DNA from: Megaleporinus macrocephalus
Lineage: Eukaryota > Chordata > Actinopteri > Characiformes > Anostomidae
Assembly (NCBI GenBank): GCA_021613375.1
Contig: CM038722.1
Span: forward strand, 29,215,403-29,279,402
Length of the DNA stretch: 64,000 nt
Direction: 5' to 3'
Position 1 is the first letter of the stretch. Each line of letters opens with the position of its first letter. The notes below the pieces were generated by a model. It worked only from the letters and a program-made list of their open reading frames with translations, was not told where the DNA came from and did not search any database. A program made the position numbers and the translations under genes. Below are positions 22,951-34,966 of this stretch, piece by piece.

Positions 22951-23170
22951 CATCCTCTTTTCAACTTCAGCTTTTAACACAGATGGTGTTATGTTTGCTT
23001 CTAGAATTTGCTGGAATTTTAGTGAATCCATTCTTCCGTCTACCCATGAAATGTACCGCGTGCCATTGGCTGCAGTACAACCCCAAAGCATGATTGATCG
23101 ACCCCCATGTTTAATAGTTGGAGATTCTGTGCAGCCAAAGAGTTCTATTTTAACCTCATCAGTTCACGAG
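22950..23170 (-). pseudogene. Tc1-like transposase remnant (antisense), second copy
   Basis: Nearly identical to 9115-9340, ending at the same transposase core. It belongs to the duplicated composite block. Confidence 0.7.
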
Positions 23171-23304
23171 AGCTGTTGCCGTGTATGATACTGCATGCAC
23201 GTGTTTAAGACTGCTTCCCGAGTGCTAACAGACTGATTGTGCACCCATACATTTCTGTGTGTGTCAATAAACTCAAGTCAACGCTGAAGCTCTCCAGACT
23301 CCTG

Positions 23305-23600
23305 ATTCCTGAAGTCGTCTACACAGTCTTTGTTTAATACAATGTTTATCTTTGGTCTGCTCATTTTGTGGTATAAAGTATAAATGTTTTTAAATAACTT
23401 TTTTAAATACTGATGAATTAACTTTGTGTTTGGCCAGGAGAAACAGAATGAAAGAACATGGGCTTACTGAAGTGCTTGTAAAGCTGAAATGTTTCATCAG
23501 TGCACGTATCAGTGGACTATGTATATTTTTGATTATATGCCTGAGAATATGTGTGATGTGCTGACCAAGCACTGTGCTTTCTTGGAAACAAGAAACTTGT
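23305..23600 (+). repeat. Composite repeat copy 3, partial
   Basis: Matches 8410-8700 (GTCTTTGTTTAATACAA onward). It ends in a C-rich tract (23603-23640) and a short (TA)n at 23655-23678. Confidence 0.8.
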
Positions 23601-24062
23601 GACCCCCCGCCCCTGCCCCCGCCCCCGCTTCCGCCCACCAACCAACCACCTCCTTATATATATATATATATATATATAAATATACATGTACATATATATC
23701 TGTATCTCTGACCGGAATAAAGATACTGTTGTGGTGCGACTGAGAGTTGTTACTACTGCACGAGTGAGTTTTCTATCTTTCCTATCATTTCTATCTGTTA
23801 ATTAATTCATTGTATGGTGGTTTGTTTGTGTTCAGGACAGTGTCTGGTACAGGCACAGGGAAGTTTTGTTATGTTAGCCACTTGTCTAGTCCATTATTGG
23901 ACCTTGATGGAGTGCAGGACATGAATCTGTGTACAGCCTCAAGTAAAACTCTCTATGTGCTGTGTAAACGTTTTTAATAAATAGGTTTTAAATCGAGGAC
24001 TGACATAGTTTGGAGAGGAAAACTTGGAGTGAGATTTGACAAATGACCAGTTTTACAGGGTG

Positions 24063-24797
24063 TTAGTATCTAGTAGCACCTCTTGGGCAAGTATCACAGC
24101 TTGTAAATGCTTTTTGTAGCCAACCGAGAGTCTTTCTTGTCATTTTAGTGAATCCATTCTCTACCCATGAAATGTACCCTGTGCCATTGGCTGCAACACA
24201 GCCCCAAAGCATGATTGATCGACCCCCATGTTTAATAGTTGGAGATTCTGTGCCGTTTTCTCCTTTGCTCATTGCGACCAAAGAGTTCTATTATAACCTC
24301 ATCTGTTCAAAGGAATTGTTTCCAAAATGCATCAGGCTTGTTTAGATGTTCTTTTGTAAACCTCGAACACTGAACTTTGTGGTGAGGATGCAGGAGAGGT
24401 TTTCTTCTGAGGACTCCTCCATGAATAGTAGATCCATGTACCAATGTAAATCTTCCTGAAAGGCTTTTGCAGCCCAGTGGGGGTTCTGATTTGTCTTTCT
24501 AGCAATCATATGAGCAGCTACTTCTGAATTTTTTCTTGGTTCTCCAGACCTTATTTTGAACTACCATTAGTTAGTTACATTTCGAACTGAGGAAATGGCA
24601 ACCGGAAAATGCTTCTTATAGCCGTCTCCTTTCCTTTCTCCACTCACTCCTCAAATTATACTGATAATAATACATTTATACAACACTTAAAATGTTCAAA
24701 AATGTGTTTTATCTTTAACTTGCTTAACTGTTCACATTAACAGTAATTTTGACCAGGGGTCAAAAACTTTTGTGTCCAAACTTTTGCATGTCATTGT
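24063..24797 (-). pseudogene. Tc1-like transposon, internally deleted
   Basis: The minus strand begins at 24797 with a terminal sequence (GACCCCTGGTCAAAATTAC) like that at 7350 and includes transposase text KHGGRSIMLWGCVAANGTGYISW. It then jumps to the 3' end (WLQKAF, ACAAGCTGTGATACTTGC) shared with 8160-8200. The catalytic half is lost. Confidence 0.75.
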
Positions 24798-24929
24798 AAG
24801 TAAGGCTCCTCCAAAATCCTCTTTTACGATGTTCTAGTTATCTGCAGCTGATGTGGGCCTGTTTGAACTGTTCGCTGACAACAAACTGGATGGCTCCTTT
24901 CCTCTTGAGCCCACAGGACACGGCATCCA

Positions 24930-27027
24930 CACTATAAAATAAAACAGCGATCTACTCAATTTTTTTGGTGAAACATTTTTACACTTGAGTAAATTTGAAA
25001 CCTGTGAAATAAATTATATATACCAACTGAGTTGAGTAAAAGTAAGTAAAAAAAGTAGATTAAGTAGAGCAATCACATTTAACTCTACAGCATATAATAT
25101 TGAGTAGATATAAATAAAATTCTTAGTCAAAGCTATTAAAAAAAATTGTAGATATAATTGAAGTGCTAGGTAAAGATGACTACAAGAAATATACTACATG
25201 TACTAAATGTTTTTATTTAATGCTACCCATACAGGACTTACCATTTATCAAAATGTACTTAATCTTTTTCAACTGTATTTGCCTTTTCCTCCAGGAGGAC
25301 TTCACATTAATTTATCTAAAGAAATCAAGTGTAAATAAAGCAACTGTACACACATTAATATTTTAAACATTTATCCCATCATCAGTGCAACACATGGCAT
25401 TAAATTTAACCCAGGTGAATTTAACTTGGTCATCTTAAATATAGATGAAATACAGCAACAAGTCATTTAATCAATTTAAGACGCCACACAACAGCAAAAA
25501 GTGAACAGAGCTTGTTTAGGATTAATGAAAATCTCAACTTCAATTACACAGTAATAAAACCATTACTGTAGAACTTTATACATGCTAACTTAAATACTTC
25601 TTGTCTTGAAAGTATATGTAAAATGTTATGAGAACAAATGGCTAAACTGAGCTGCATGTGACTGAAACCAATGACCGCAGAAAACCTGGACAATGCAACT
25701 TCTCTCAAAAGCGAAGCTGAAAAGTGACTACAGAATTTAAAGGAGAATTCTGGTGTGAAGGTAGTGATCCTCTGAAACACTGCACTGACCTAAGAGAGAG
25801 ATCAGAAGAAGAAAAAAAAAAAATACCGACAAGTCTATTGTCATTTCAATCTAGCAAAAACTGAAATCCATATAACTTTGGATATGATACAAAACTATGA
25901 CACATGCAAGTTTTAGATCAGCTGCACAACTTTATTTTGCTCTGCTGAGCTGAACGAGTCGGTTCCTCTTGGTGTTAATCCAACTGATCTCGGTTCAGAC
26001 TGCGCTGTTTACCGGGTGAAAATAGCGGTGATGGGTTGAGAGTCCGCACGGCATTCACTCTAGCTAGCGCTGCCTCTCCCGTGTACAAATATCACACATT
26101 TTACAAGATTGCACGTTCAGGTTCTAGCTTTCTATGACTTATATTTGTCTGAATGACATAAATGACCTTTGTGTGAATTTACACCCAGTTAACCCAGCTA
26201 GCTATACTGCAAGCTGAAATTCCAGTTGGAGTAGGCCCCCACGCGACGTTCACTGCTAGCATCCAGTCATTTAGCTTGGTTACTTCCCCGCACTGTGACA
26301 CACTGTGTCTCTACTCCCCCCCCTCCTCCCTTTAAATCTTGATCCCACACTTTATAGCTCTGTACTTTTCTCCAGACAAAAAAAACCATACATAAATAGC
26401 CAAAGTCACGATGTTTCTACCAGCAGGACCTGCCAATTGCAGAAATTAGCTAGCTAAGCTAATGCTAGCTAACGTTACCGAAAAAGACGGCTGCGACAGT
26501 ATTCAGAAAATCCCTAACTGTAAAAGTTATGTATGCATGAAGATAAAGTCTTTATTAAAACCAATAACAACTTTTGCTAGCTGCCTACTTACCAAGATTT
26601 GCAGGTAGTCGAGGTGGCAGTACTGCGGTCCTCCTCAGCAGATTTTCCAAGAGGTGCCTCTCTCTTTTCGCGCGCTTTTTGTTCATTGTGTTACGTTTAC
26701 CTTAACTTCCTAGGTTGTTGTAGAAGAAAATAAAATAAATAAATCAGTTTGATCAGTTTAATTACTCTTATCTCACTTTTTTATTTGGCTTAATATTAAG
26801 CATATTCTAAAAATCTAATTTGTTAGTTAACTACTAATTATTTTCTTAAAATACACTTAAATATTAGATCTAAATTTAGGACAAAATTATCTGTTGGAGA
26901 TTTAGGCATTTATTTTAATATGTCCAACTCAAATAATCACTTAAATGATATTTAGATATTTTATCCATGCTATACAGCTTTTTATTATTGTGATATTTAC
27001 AAAGCCACTGAATTATTTTTTAGAGTG
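24930..27027. mobile_element. 2.1-kb DNA element with CACT...AGTG ends
   Basis: Starts CACTATAAAATAA at 24930 and ends TTATTTTTTAGAGTG at 27027, imperfect inverted repeats of about 13 bases, with CA on both sides as a probable 2-base target duplication. The interior is AT-rich, with a CpG-containing right end resembling a promoter region and one possible coding exon (26593-26686). An EnSpm-like origin is inferred from the CACT ends. Confidence 0.55.
26593..26686 (-). CDS. Possible first coding exon inside the 2.1-kb element
   Basis: The minus strand has an ATG at 26686 opening a basic 31-codon stretch (MNKKRAKRERHLLENLLRRT) that ends at a consensus donor (TTG|GTAAGT) at 26593. The region upstream is GC-richer than the rest. 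No continuing exons were recognised. It may be a leftover of the element's transposase or a captured exon. Confidence 0.3.
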
Positions 27028-27548
27028 CATGCTTTCCAAAAAGAATTAAACATTTTGATTCTTCTAACCACAGAACATTTTACCTCAGTCCATGTTAAAT
27101 GAGCTTTGGCCGAGAGACGACAGCGGCATTTCTGGATTGTGGCTTCTTCTTTGCTTAATACAGATTTAAATTACATTTGTGCATTACAAGGCAAACTGTG
27201 TTCACAGACAATGATTTCTGGAAGGATTCCTGAGTCCATGCAGTGATTTCCAGTACAGAACCATGCCTGTTTTTGATGCAGTGCTGTCTGAGGGCCCGAA
27301 GATCATGAGCATCCAATACTGACTGTCTGCTTTGTTTCTTTAGATTATGTTAAGTTATAATGAATATGGGGTCCCATTTTTTCATCACAAGAAAATTGTA
27401 TTAATTACATTGTCTTAATTACAAACTCTTATTGCTTTAGTTTTATTTATATAATTATAATCTTCTGAATGTTTAATTATATGCTTAAACATGCCAAGAA
27501 CATGTTTTATCTGTCTATCTGTTTATCTGTCTATCTTTCTTAACAGTC

Positions 27549-30500
27549 ATGGAACTTAAAACTATTGAAATGGCAGCTCTAGGAAGAGCCCTGTATCCTG
27601 GCATGTTGTATGACTGCCGCAACGATTCCGTCATTCCAGGTAATGGTGTCCAAATCTTCCATACAACTATACTGTTTAAAAGCAAACTCAGTTGAGTCAT
27701 CTACATAATAGACCACAGTTCTATGCACATGTAATGTTTTACTGTATAGATTCAGTTAATAACGAGTGATGTATTATGTGATCTTTGTATACATTCGCAT
27801 TTCCTCACTCCCTCAAGGAAATAGTGACACTGTAGTTCGCAAAGACGGCTGTTTATTTACTTCCACAATGACACTTACAACTTCACCAACACCTTCACCG
27901 TCCAGCTGCGCTCAGTAAACAAAATACACAGCACACACGAAAATTTGCCAAATTATCTCTACATATGTACAAGATCAAAAAAAAAAAAAAAAAATTAAAC
28001 AAACATAACATTAAAAAATAGTTGATGACCATAACATTCATCTTGCTTCTGGTGCTTGCTGCTCCTGCTAACCCTTTGGGCTGAAGGTGTCTATCTAAAT
28101 GTGCCCCCATTAACATATGCCTTCATTATCATACATAAATACAAATAAAAATCATGAAATATGAAAAAATATATAATTACGTATTAATATGTAAACAAAT
28201 CTGAAAATAAGTGACATATTTATGGCAGTTAAAGGTAAAAGTAAAAAAAGTAAAAGACTTTACAAAAAAAGCAAAAAAAATTAAATGCAAGTTTTATTTT
28301 GGAGCATTTGCGTAAAGAATTCCTCCCATGCTTAAATTATTAACAAAAAGTAAATATTGTTCCATAATTTTTAGATGCAGTTTTTCACAGATTGGCGAGC
28401 CTCTACCCATCTTTTCTGCCTCTCTAGCTCTTTTTATACCCAATGATGTGACTTAGTTGCAGTTTCCTCCTCCAGCTGTAGTTTATAGTCATTAAAAATT
28501 GTGCGCACTCATTTTACAAACAGATTTGTCTGCTAAAATGAATTTATTCACGATGGTCATGACCCTTCTTCAATAAGTAAGATTGCAGCAGAAGCCATAT
28601 ATGAATACAAATCAGCCACTGATTTGATCTCACCACTGAGAGCTACAAGATGCATACAAAAAAGGGTGTATAAACCATGGAATCCAGTACAAAATGGACT
28701 CCAGCAGCCCCCAAATGAGGTTGTAAGAAATTACCTACAGTCTTTAATAGTACACCAACAAAGTGTATTAACAAGGACATGTATATAATCACTGGATTTT
28801 GTGACCAATATGTATATATTGACCAGTGATAAAACAATGAGCTGCAAACTCTCACTCATTTCAGGTGTAACTCTATGGGACAAAGCGTCATTGTCCAAGG
28901 ATCTGGATGTGCATCGACAGCCCAAGACAGATCTGAAATTCTCTGCTTCTGACTCACTCCAGGATAAGGCCAGCCTCCTAGATGTGAGCGCCTCCCTCAA
29001 AGCCAGCTTTCTGAGTGGGTTAGTGGAGGTAGAAGGCTCAGCCAAATACTTGCATGACCAGAAGACCTCAGAGCATCAGGCCAGAGTTACCATGTACTAC
29101 AGTCAGATGACAAGATTTGAACAACTCACTATGACCCAGCTGGGCAAAATTGCCTACCCTGAGGTGTTTGATGAAAAGACAGCCACTCACGTTGTTACAG
29201 CTGTTCTGTATGGAGCTCAGGCTGTTATGGTGTTTGATAAAACAGTCTCAGAGAATGAGGTCAAACAAGAGGTTGAGGGAAACCTAAACCTAGTGGTTAA
29301 AAAGATCCCTTCATATTCCATTGATGGGAAAGGAGATGTAAAGTTGAATGAGAATGAAAAGAAACTGGCAGACAATATCCACTGTACATTTCATGGTGAC
29401 TATGTGCTTGAGGAAAACCCCACTACGTACACGGAAGCCTTGCAGCTGTATAAGAAGCTGCCATCTTTGCTGAGACAGCGGGAGAGTGATGCTGTGCCTG
29501 TGAAAGTTTGGCTCTATCCCCTGGCACGACTGGACAACAAAGCAGCTAAGCTGGTAAGAGAAATCAGCACCACAGTGATATCTGAAGCAGAAGCATTATT
29601 TGAGGGCTTGGGAAATGTAAAAAGGATGTGTAACGACGTGGTTCAAATGAAGACAGTAAATGATTTCCAGGATGTGAGAGAAAGGCTGCAGACATTTCAG
29701 GATGAACTTGCTAACTTCGTGCTGTTGCTACAAAAAGCCGTGAGCAAGGTTCTTCCTGCAATTCGGAGTGGGGAGGTAAATGGCGATGCACTGACTGATA
29801 TCCTGAGTATCCAGCAAAAGTCCCCCTTTAGAGTTAACAAGCTAAAGATGTGGTTAGAAAATGTTCAAAGTGAACTATATCTGCTGGGTTCCTACATCAG
29901 GGAACTGACTGAAGTCCCAGTAATCACATCCTCAGCCAAGTTCGACAGAATCCTCTTTGATCCCATGGTGGATACAGTGGTTTGCTTCTCCTTTACCTCT
30001 TTGAGGTATAAAGATCCCTATCTGTCAGCCATATCTGAGTTCCTGTCAGCAGATCCGTTTGAAAATATGTCAACAGTTCCAGAATCAAGTGAGCAGGAAA
30101 CCAACGCCTGGTTCAGGAATCCTGAAATATTTACAAAGATGAAAGAGAACCTTTCCCTCTTCCAAAGTTTTTCTAGGGCCAATAAAGAAGAAAAGAAAAC
30201 CAAGTTTGTCATTGCATCCATCCCAGACTTCTCCAATCCTGGCATCTCCATCCGCCTGTATAGAGAAGGGAAAATAGTTGATGACCACTTTCAGCCTGTG
30301 TCTAAGCCTCCTGCACCCAGGGTGGACTTTCAGAACAAAAAAGTGGTTCTGAAGCTTCAGAAGTCCCCGACTGGAGAGATAGTGAGGTACAGAGTGGAGC
30401 ACAGAGCAACACAGCCTGATGCTCCAGGAGCTGATGGTGAAGTCTGGGAAGCCACAGACACTTCAGATACACAGGAAACCTTCAACCTAACTGGACTGCA

Positions 30501-30621
30501 GCTAGATAACAAATACTGGATCCGGTACAGGGCGGTCAGTGACGTGGGAGTGAGTGAAGCCAGCGAATCTGTCCTCTTCTCCTTCCAAGAGAGATATACT
30601 GTTACAGTGGAACAGATATGG
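27549..30621 (+). CDS. SNTX-like (stonustoxin/neoverrucotoxin family) module: MACPF-like, FAT, thioredoxin-like, FN3
   Basis: Two exons, 27549-27639 (phase 1 donor CCAG|GTAATG) and 28865-30621 (donor TGG|GTCAGT, phase 0), give 616 codons. Exon 1 encodes the family's characteristic start (ALGRALYPGMLYDCR). Exon 2 begins GVTLWD. By family knowledge residues 1-265 are the MACPF/CDC-like pore-former fold, 266-385 the FAT-like helical bundle and 386-505 a thioredoxin-like domain (VVCFSFTSL ... IRLYREGKIVDD). About 510-608 reads as a fibronectin type III domain (VRYRVEHRA ... LDNKYWIRYRAVSDVGVSEAS). The PRY-SPRY domain that ends known stonefish toxin subunits is not found. Many non-venomous fish carry SNTX-like genes, so toxicity is not implied. 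Downstream exons may fuse it to galectin domains (see 33729 and 34967). Both exons are open. Confidence 0.85.
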
Positions 30622-32345
30622 GTCAGTACAGACTTTCTTACTATTTTGGTTATTCTGTAGCATGTAGACTTCAGCAAATTACTTAAAACTAGTCAGGACC
30701 ATTTTTGAATATTTAGGGGGCCCTAAGCAACATTGTGTTTTCCTTTCAGTAATTAGCAGGAAAGACTCTTACAACACTTGCTTGCAAAAACACCTTCTGT
30801 ACATTCTCTTCATGATTTGGGTAGCAACAAGGAGCGTAACATGGAACAATGGAAAATTGATTTGTGTACGTAAACAACTTTTTAAAGAACATTTAGAATT
30901 TACAGGTTCTTTTTAAAAGTTAATTTTAGGTTTGTCTTAGAATCTTTACTTTATGCGGATGTACTTTAAACTTTTAAATGCTTGATCATACTCATGTCAT
31001 TTACAAAAACTGCTTTCTAAAGACCCACACATTAAATTTTTTTAGGAAGCCTTAAGTGGTTCCTTTATCGCACAAGCTAAGAATCCTTTCTGGAACACTG
31101 TGGGCAAAATCTTTAAATGTTATCTGGATTTTTCCTATAAAGACTATTGAATTTTTTTTATATAGGGGTTGTGAACCGATACACACTGGGAACTGAATAC
31201 AGTTTGATTTCATGCTATAAAATATACACAGTTAAGCCACATCATTATGACCTAATATCTAGAGCAGAGGTCACTAACAGGTGGACGGCAGTATGGGTCC
31301 GGACCCAGATGTTGTCCAATGCGGACCCAAAACGATAAACTATTAAGAACGGTTTAATTTAGACTGTGTTTATTTTAAGTGACGGAACTTTCGTCTTTAC
31401 GGTATATAAGCTTTGCGGCGCAATGATCACCAAAGGCACTCCTCAGCCAATCTGAAGTGATAAGCAGCAGTCTGCTTAATTAAGCGAGTCAGAGCAAGAC
31501 TAATTCAGATCACTAATTCATCAAGTAATTAATTCCACAATGAACATTATTAAGAATAAATACCGTCCCAGGCTCATCAACGATCACCTTCATGTGTATG
31601 AGAGGCCCTGACCCCATATTAGCCCCGATGTAAAGACACTAAACAACTTACTAAACAAGAGAAAGTCTGAAAGAGGATTACAAGATGGAAATAAATTGTT
31701 AAGATGTGCAACTGAGGTAACATGAAGATACATTTTATTTACTTTTTCTATACACAAGCACTTTATGATGCACTTTTTTTTCAAAAGCATTGTTTTTTAA
31801 AGTAGCTCTTGTTTTGGGGAGGAAAACATTTATTTTATGTTCTATAAATAATTAATTCAGTTCAGCATTTAAAACAACAAATATTGAAATATATTAAAGA
31901 GTATTTGTAATTTGTCTTTCAGTTGCTGATGATATAAAATGCTAATAGAGGCTACTAGTCTGCTTCAGTACACAGGATATGGCACTGAAATTATTTAAGT
32001 TGTGGACCTTGGCTTGAGGAAATTTCCACTCACTGGACCTTACTGAATTCTAATGAAATACCCTTGATCTAGAGCAGAGGTCCTGACCCAGACATTGTCT
32101 AATGCGGACCCAAACCGATAAACTATTAAGAATTATTTAATTTTGACTGTGTTTACTGTGTAATACGTTGGTCTTTCAGTTGCTGATGGTATAAAATACT
32201 GATACTAGGTAATTCAATATACAGGATATTGCACTGAATCATAAAACAAGTTAGAAATGATGACGGTCCTGACCTTGGCCTGAGGAAATCTCCTCTAACT
32301 GGACCTTACCTAATTAAATACCACTGATCTAGAGTAACAGCCATG
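30622..32345. other. Intron or intergenic DNA with two hAT-like repeats
   Basis: No exon was recognised. Two related copies lie at about 31258-31380 and 32068-32160 (AATGCGGACCCAAA, GATAAACTATTAAGAA), each followed by similar AT-rich text with TTGCTGATG and CCTTGGC. They look like non-autonomous hAT-type elements. Confidence 0.5.
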
Positions 32346-32364
32346 TACAGTACAGATTTTGCCC

Positions 32365-32366
<2 letters not shown>

Positions 32367-32396
<30 letters not shown>
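32367..32396. repeat. (AAT)n microsatellite
   Basis: About ten AAT/ATA trinucleotide units. Confidence 0.9.
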
Positions 32397-32599
32397 TAAC
32401 AGGACTGTGTGTCCATGCTGAAATGTACAACCAACTTCTGTCAGCGTTTAGAAATGGACTAAAAGCTGCTTAAAAAGCATTTCATTTCGACTAATGACTT
32501 TGTGGCATTTTTCCAACAAAAGTGTTACTATTACAGATCAGCCATTGGTGACATACTCCTGCTGTACAGACTTTACTGATACCTCTTGCCTGTCAATAG

Positions 32600-33665
32600 T
32601 TGAGCTTTAGCCCAGTCAGTAATGCCGAGATAACCAGAGTCACTAAAGGTATGTGGTCTAAAACCTGCTGCCTTGATCCTATCCCATCTTCTCTGCTTAA
32701 ACCATGCCTACCAGAACTCTGCCCACTTATTTCTAAAATTGTTTACCAATCTTTAGCCACTGGTAACATTCCTGTGGTCATAAAAACTGGCTCTATTACA
32801 CCTGTACACGTATCTGAGCCATCAACAACAGTTTGTGAGAGTAAATGGGATGCAGTCATCCCCTACAACTTCTACCTGTGGTGTTCCACAAGGTTCTGTA
32901 GTTGGGACCCTTTTATTTAGTATTTGTACACATCCTCTTGGTTGCACTCAACTCAACTCTGGCAAGTAATCCTTATTGGGCCTAAGCCTACTGTTGAGTC
33001 TGCTCATCAAATTATTGTTTCTATTGATCACTGTAACATTATGCTAGCTACACATGTAAAACATCCAGGTGTTACCTTGGAAACAACACTTGGAACATAT
33101 TCACACATTACACTTGAACACATCAGTTGAACATATTAATAAAATCAGGCAGTCTGCGTTTATTCATCTCAGAAACATAGCCCCTATTCAGTCATATCTA
33201 TCTGATGCTGAGCGTCTCATTAATACATACATTACTTCACATCTCAACTATTGTAATGCTCTCCTAGTTGGTCTTCCATCTCGGACTCCAGCTTGTGCAA
33301 AACACAGCCGCCCAACTACTTACATCGACCCGCCTGCATCAACATATCATCCCTATACTCAAAAAACTACACTGGTTACCTGTGTCACAACAAATCATTT
33401 ATAGAGTACTATTGCTTACAGACAAAGCCCTACACAACACTGCACCGTTTAACACTTCTCAACTTTTGACTCCATATTGTCCATCTCACTCCCTGTGCTC
33501 AGCAAGCTCTTGTTTGCTTGCGGAAACAAAGACCAATTACCATTTCTGCTCAGCTGCCCCTCGCTTGTGGAATCAGCTTCCTGAAAACATCTGAGCACCA
33601 GACAGTCTGAACTCCTTTAAATCTCTTCTTAAAACTTACCTCTTTAGGGATGCATACTGCTGCTG
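32600..33665 (+). pseudogene. L2/Rex-type LINE reverse transcriptase fragments
   Basis: Shifted frames read LDPIPSSLLKPCLPELCPLI, then GVPQGSVVGTLLF (reverse transcriptase motif), and the L2-like C-terminal region (SYLSDAERLINTYITSHLNYC, KKLHWLPVSQQIIYRVLLL, APRLWNQLPENI). It is full of stops and is inserted 60 bases before the putative linker exon. Confidence 0.8.
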
Positions 33666-33728
33666 ATTGTCTTGTTTTTGCTTCTTTGTTTATTCTGTAA
33701 TTTAGTCTTATTTTTGCGTTCCACACAG

Positions 33729-33848
33729 AACTGGACCACTTCCTCCCTCCTCAATGAACTACGGAAGAAAATAATAACTGACTTGGGTGCATCAAGATGG
33801 AGTCTGTCAACTATCGAGAAAGAAGTGTCTAATCAGCTCCACGATGTT
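33729..33848 (+). CDS. Possible 40-codon linker exon between SNTX-like and galectin modules
   Basis: A 120-base block with a pyrimidine-rich acceptor (CGTTCCACACAG) and a perfect donor (GTT|GTGAGT), open in one frame and phase 0 at both ends, so it fits between the FN3 exon (phase 0 donor) and the first galectin exon (phase 0 acceptor). It starts NWTTSSLLNEL and looks helical and charged. The later galectin linker exon (37244) also starts NW(S)TS. No known domain was recognised. Skipping it would keep the frame too, so the evidence is splice signals and phase only. Confidence 0.5.
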
Positions 33849-34966
33849 GTGAGTAATTTCGTTACAATGTGGCTGAAGAGTGTAGCCACTTGAACACTGA
33901 ACACGATTTGACCTTTTGCAAATTTCTGACCCACCTGCTTTAGATACTGTTACTAGGTCTGTCAAACGTTTTAGCTCAGGCTGCCTGGTAGCATTTAAAA
34001 ACTCAACTAAAATCTTTCAGACTAAATTCTGTGGCCCAAAGGAATGTGTACAGCTGCACAAAAGAGAACATTTGAAAATATTATATATTATTATTCACAG
34101 TCCTTTCAACTTCTACATTTTGGTTATAGTGAGAAGGTAGCACACTAAACAGTATGCTAAAGTTGCACATAAACCATTACAAGTGCACTCATTACTTTAA
34201 TAGGTGAGGTATAGAAATGTGTGGTTTGGGATGCAAAATTAGCCGTGTTTAGCAGTGCAGCAGCCGTTCTGCTGCGTCCTTAAACATCTCCAGCCAAAGT
34301 CTCAGGTATTTCTTGATTAAGAATAATTTATTGAGATAAGCTGTTGTTGGCTTCATATTTGCCAGCTTTTTGTTTGAAATTTGTTCTGTATTTAAGGCCC
34401 CTACTACTACTACTGCAGCATTTAAGGTCGAGCAGAAAGTTCAAATAAGAAAACTTTTGTATGGGTTTTACAGTTTTGGTGGAGACCTTTATTAGTTTCT
34501 GTAAAACCTAATGATTTGGAATTATGTGAACTTGAGACTGCAGACTTACAGATCCAGTCCACCAATCTAACTAATCTTCTCCTCATAATTCTCTGGAGAA
34601 TGCATTTGAAGGGTCCACACATTTTTAATGTTTTTTGCGGTCATTCTGGTCTGTTTTACTTAGTTTTATTCACCTGCAGCGTTGTAGCAGCAACTTTTAC
34701 TAGACGAGCAACATTACAGCCTGGTCGGAGTCACTACTTGTCTTCTTAATCCAAAACTATCAATTGCACATTCATGTAGTTCATTAATTCTATGGGACAT
34801 TTGGGCATCCAGCACAGCTGGTGTGAGAGCTACATGTCTTGCAGATTAGCACAATACAGATTTGGATTTATGTAAAATATTGCTTTTGCCCAACAAGTAG
34901 CTCACTTGCCTGCTGCTCAGTTGGTAGTTTGAAACCATTCAACAATTTCAAACCAATACTTTACAG

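Larger units (their letters stand above)
24800..27345. repeat. Fish interspersed repeat split by a 2.1-kb insertion
   Basis: 24800-24929 ends CACGGCATCCA and 27028 onward reads CATGCTTTCCAAAAAGAA. I recognise these as continuous text in a common fish repeat (CATCCATGCTTTCC), so the DNA between is an insertion. Confidence 0.6.

Noticed and set aside
31590..31790. Possible PRY-SPRY or other terminal exon after the SNTX-like exon
   Set aside because: I looked through 30622-33700 for a B30.2-like exon; only transposon fragments and stop-rich sequence were visible.
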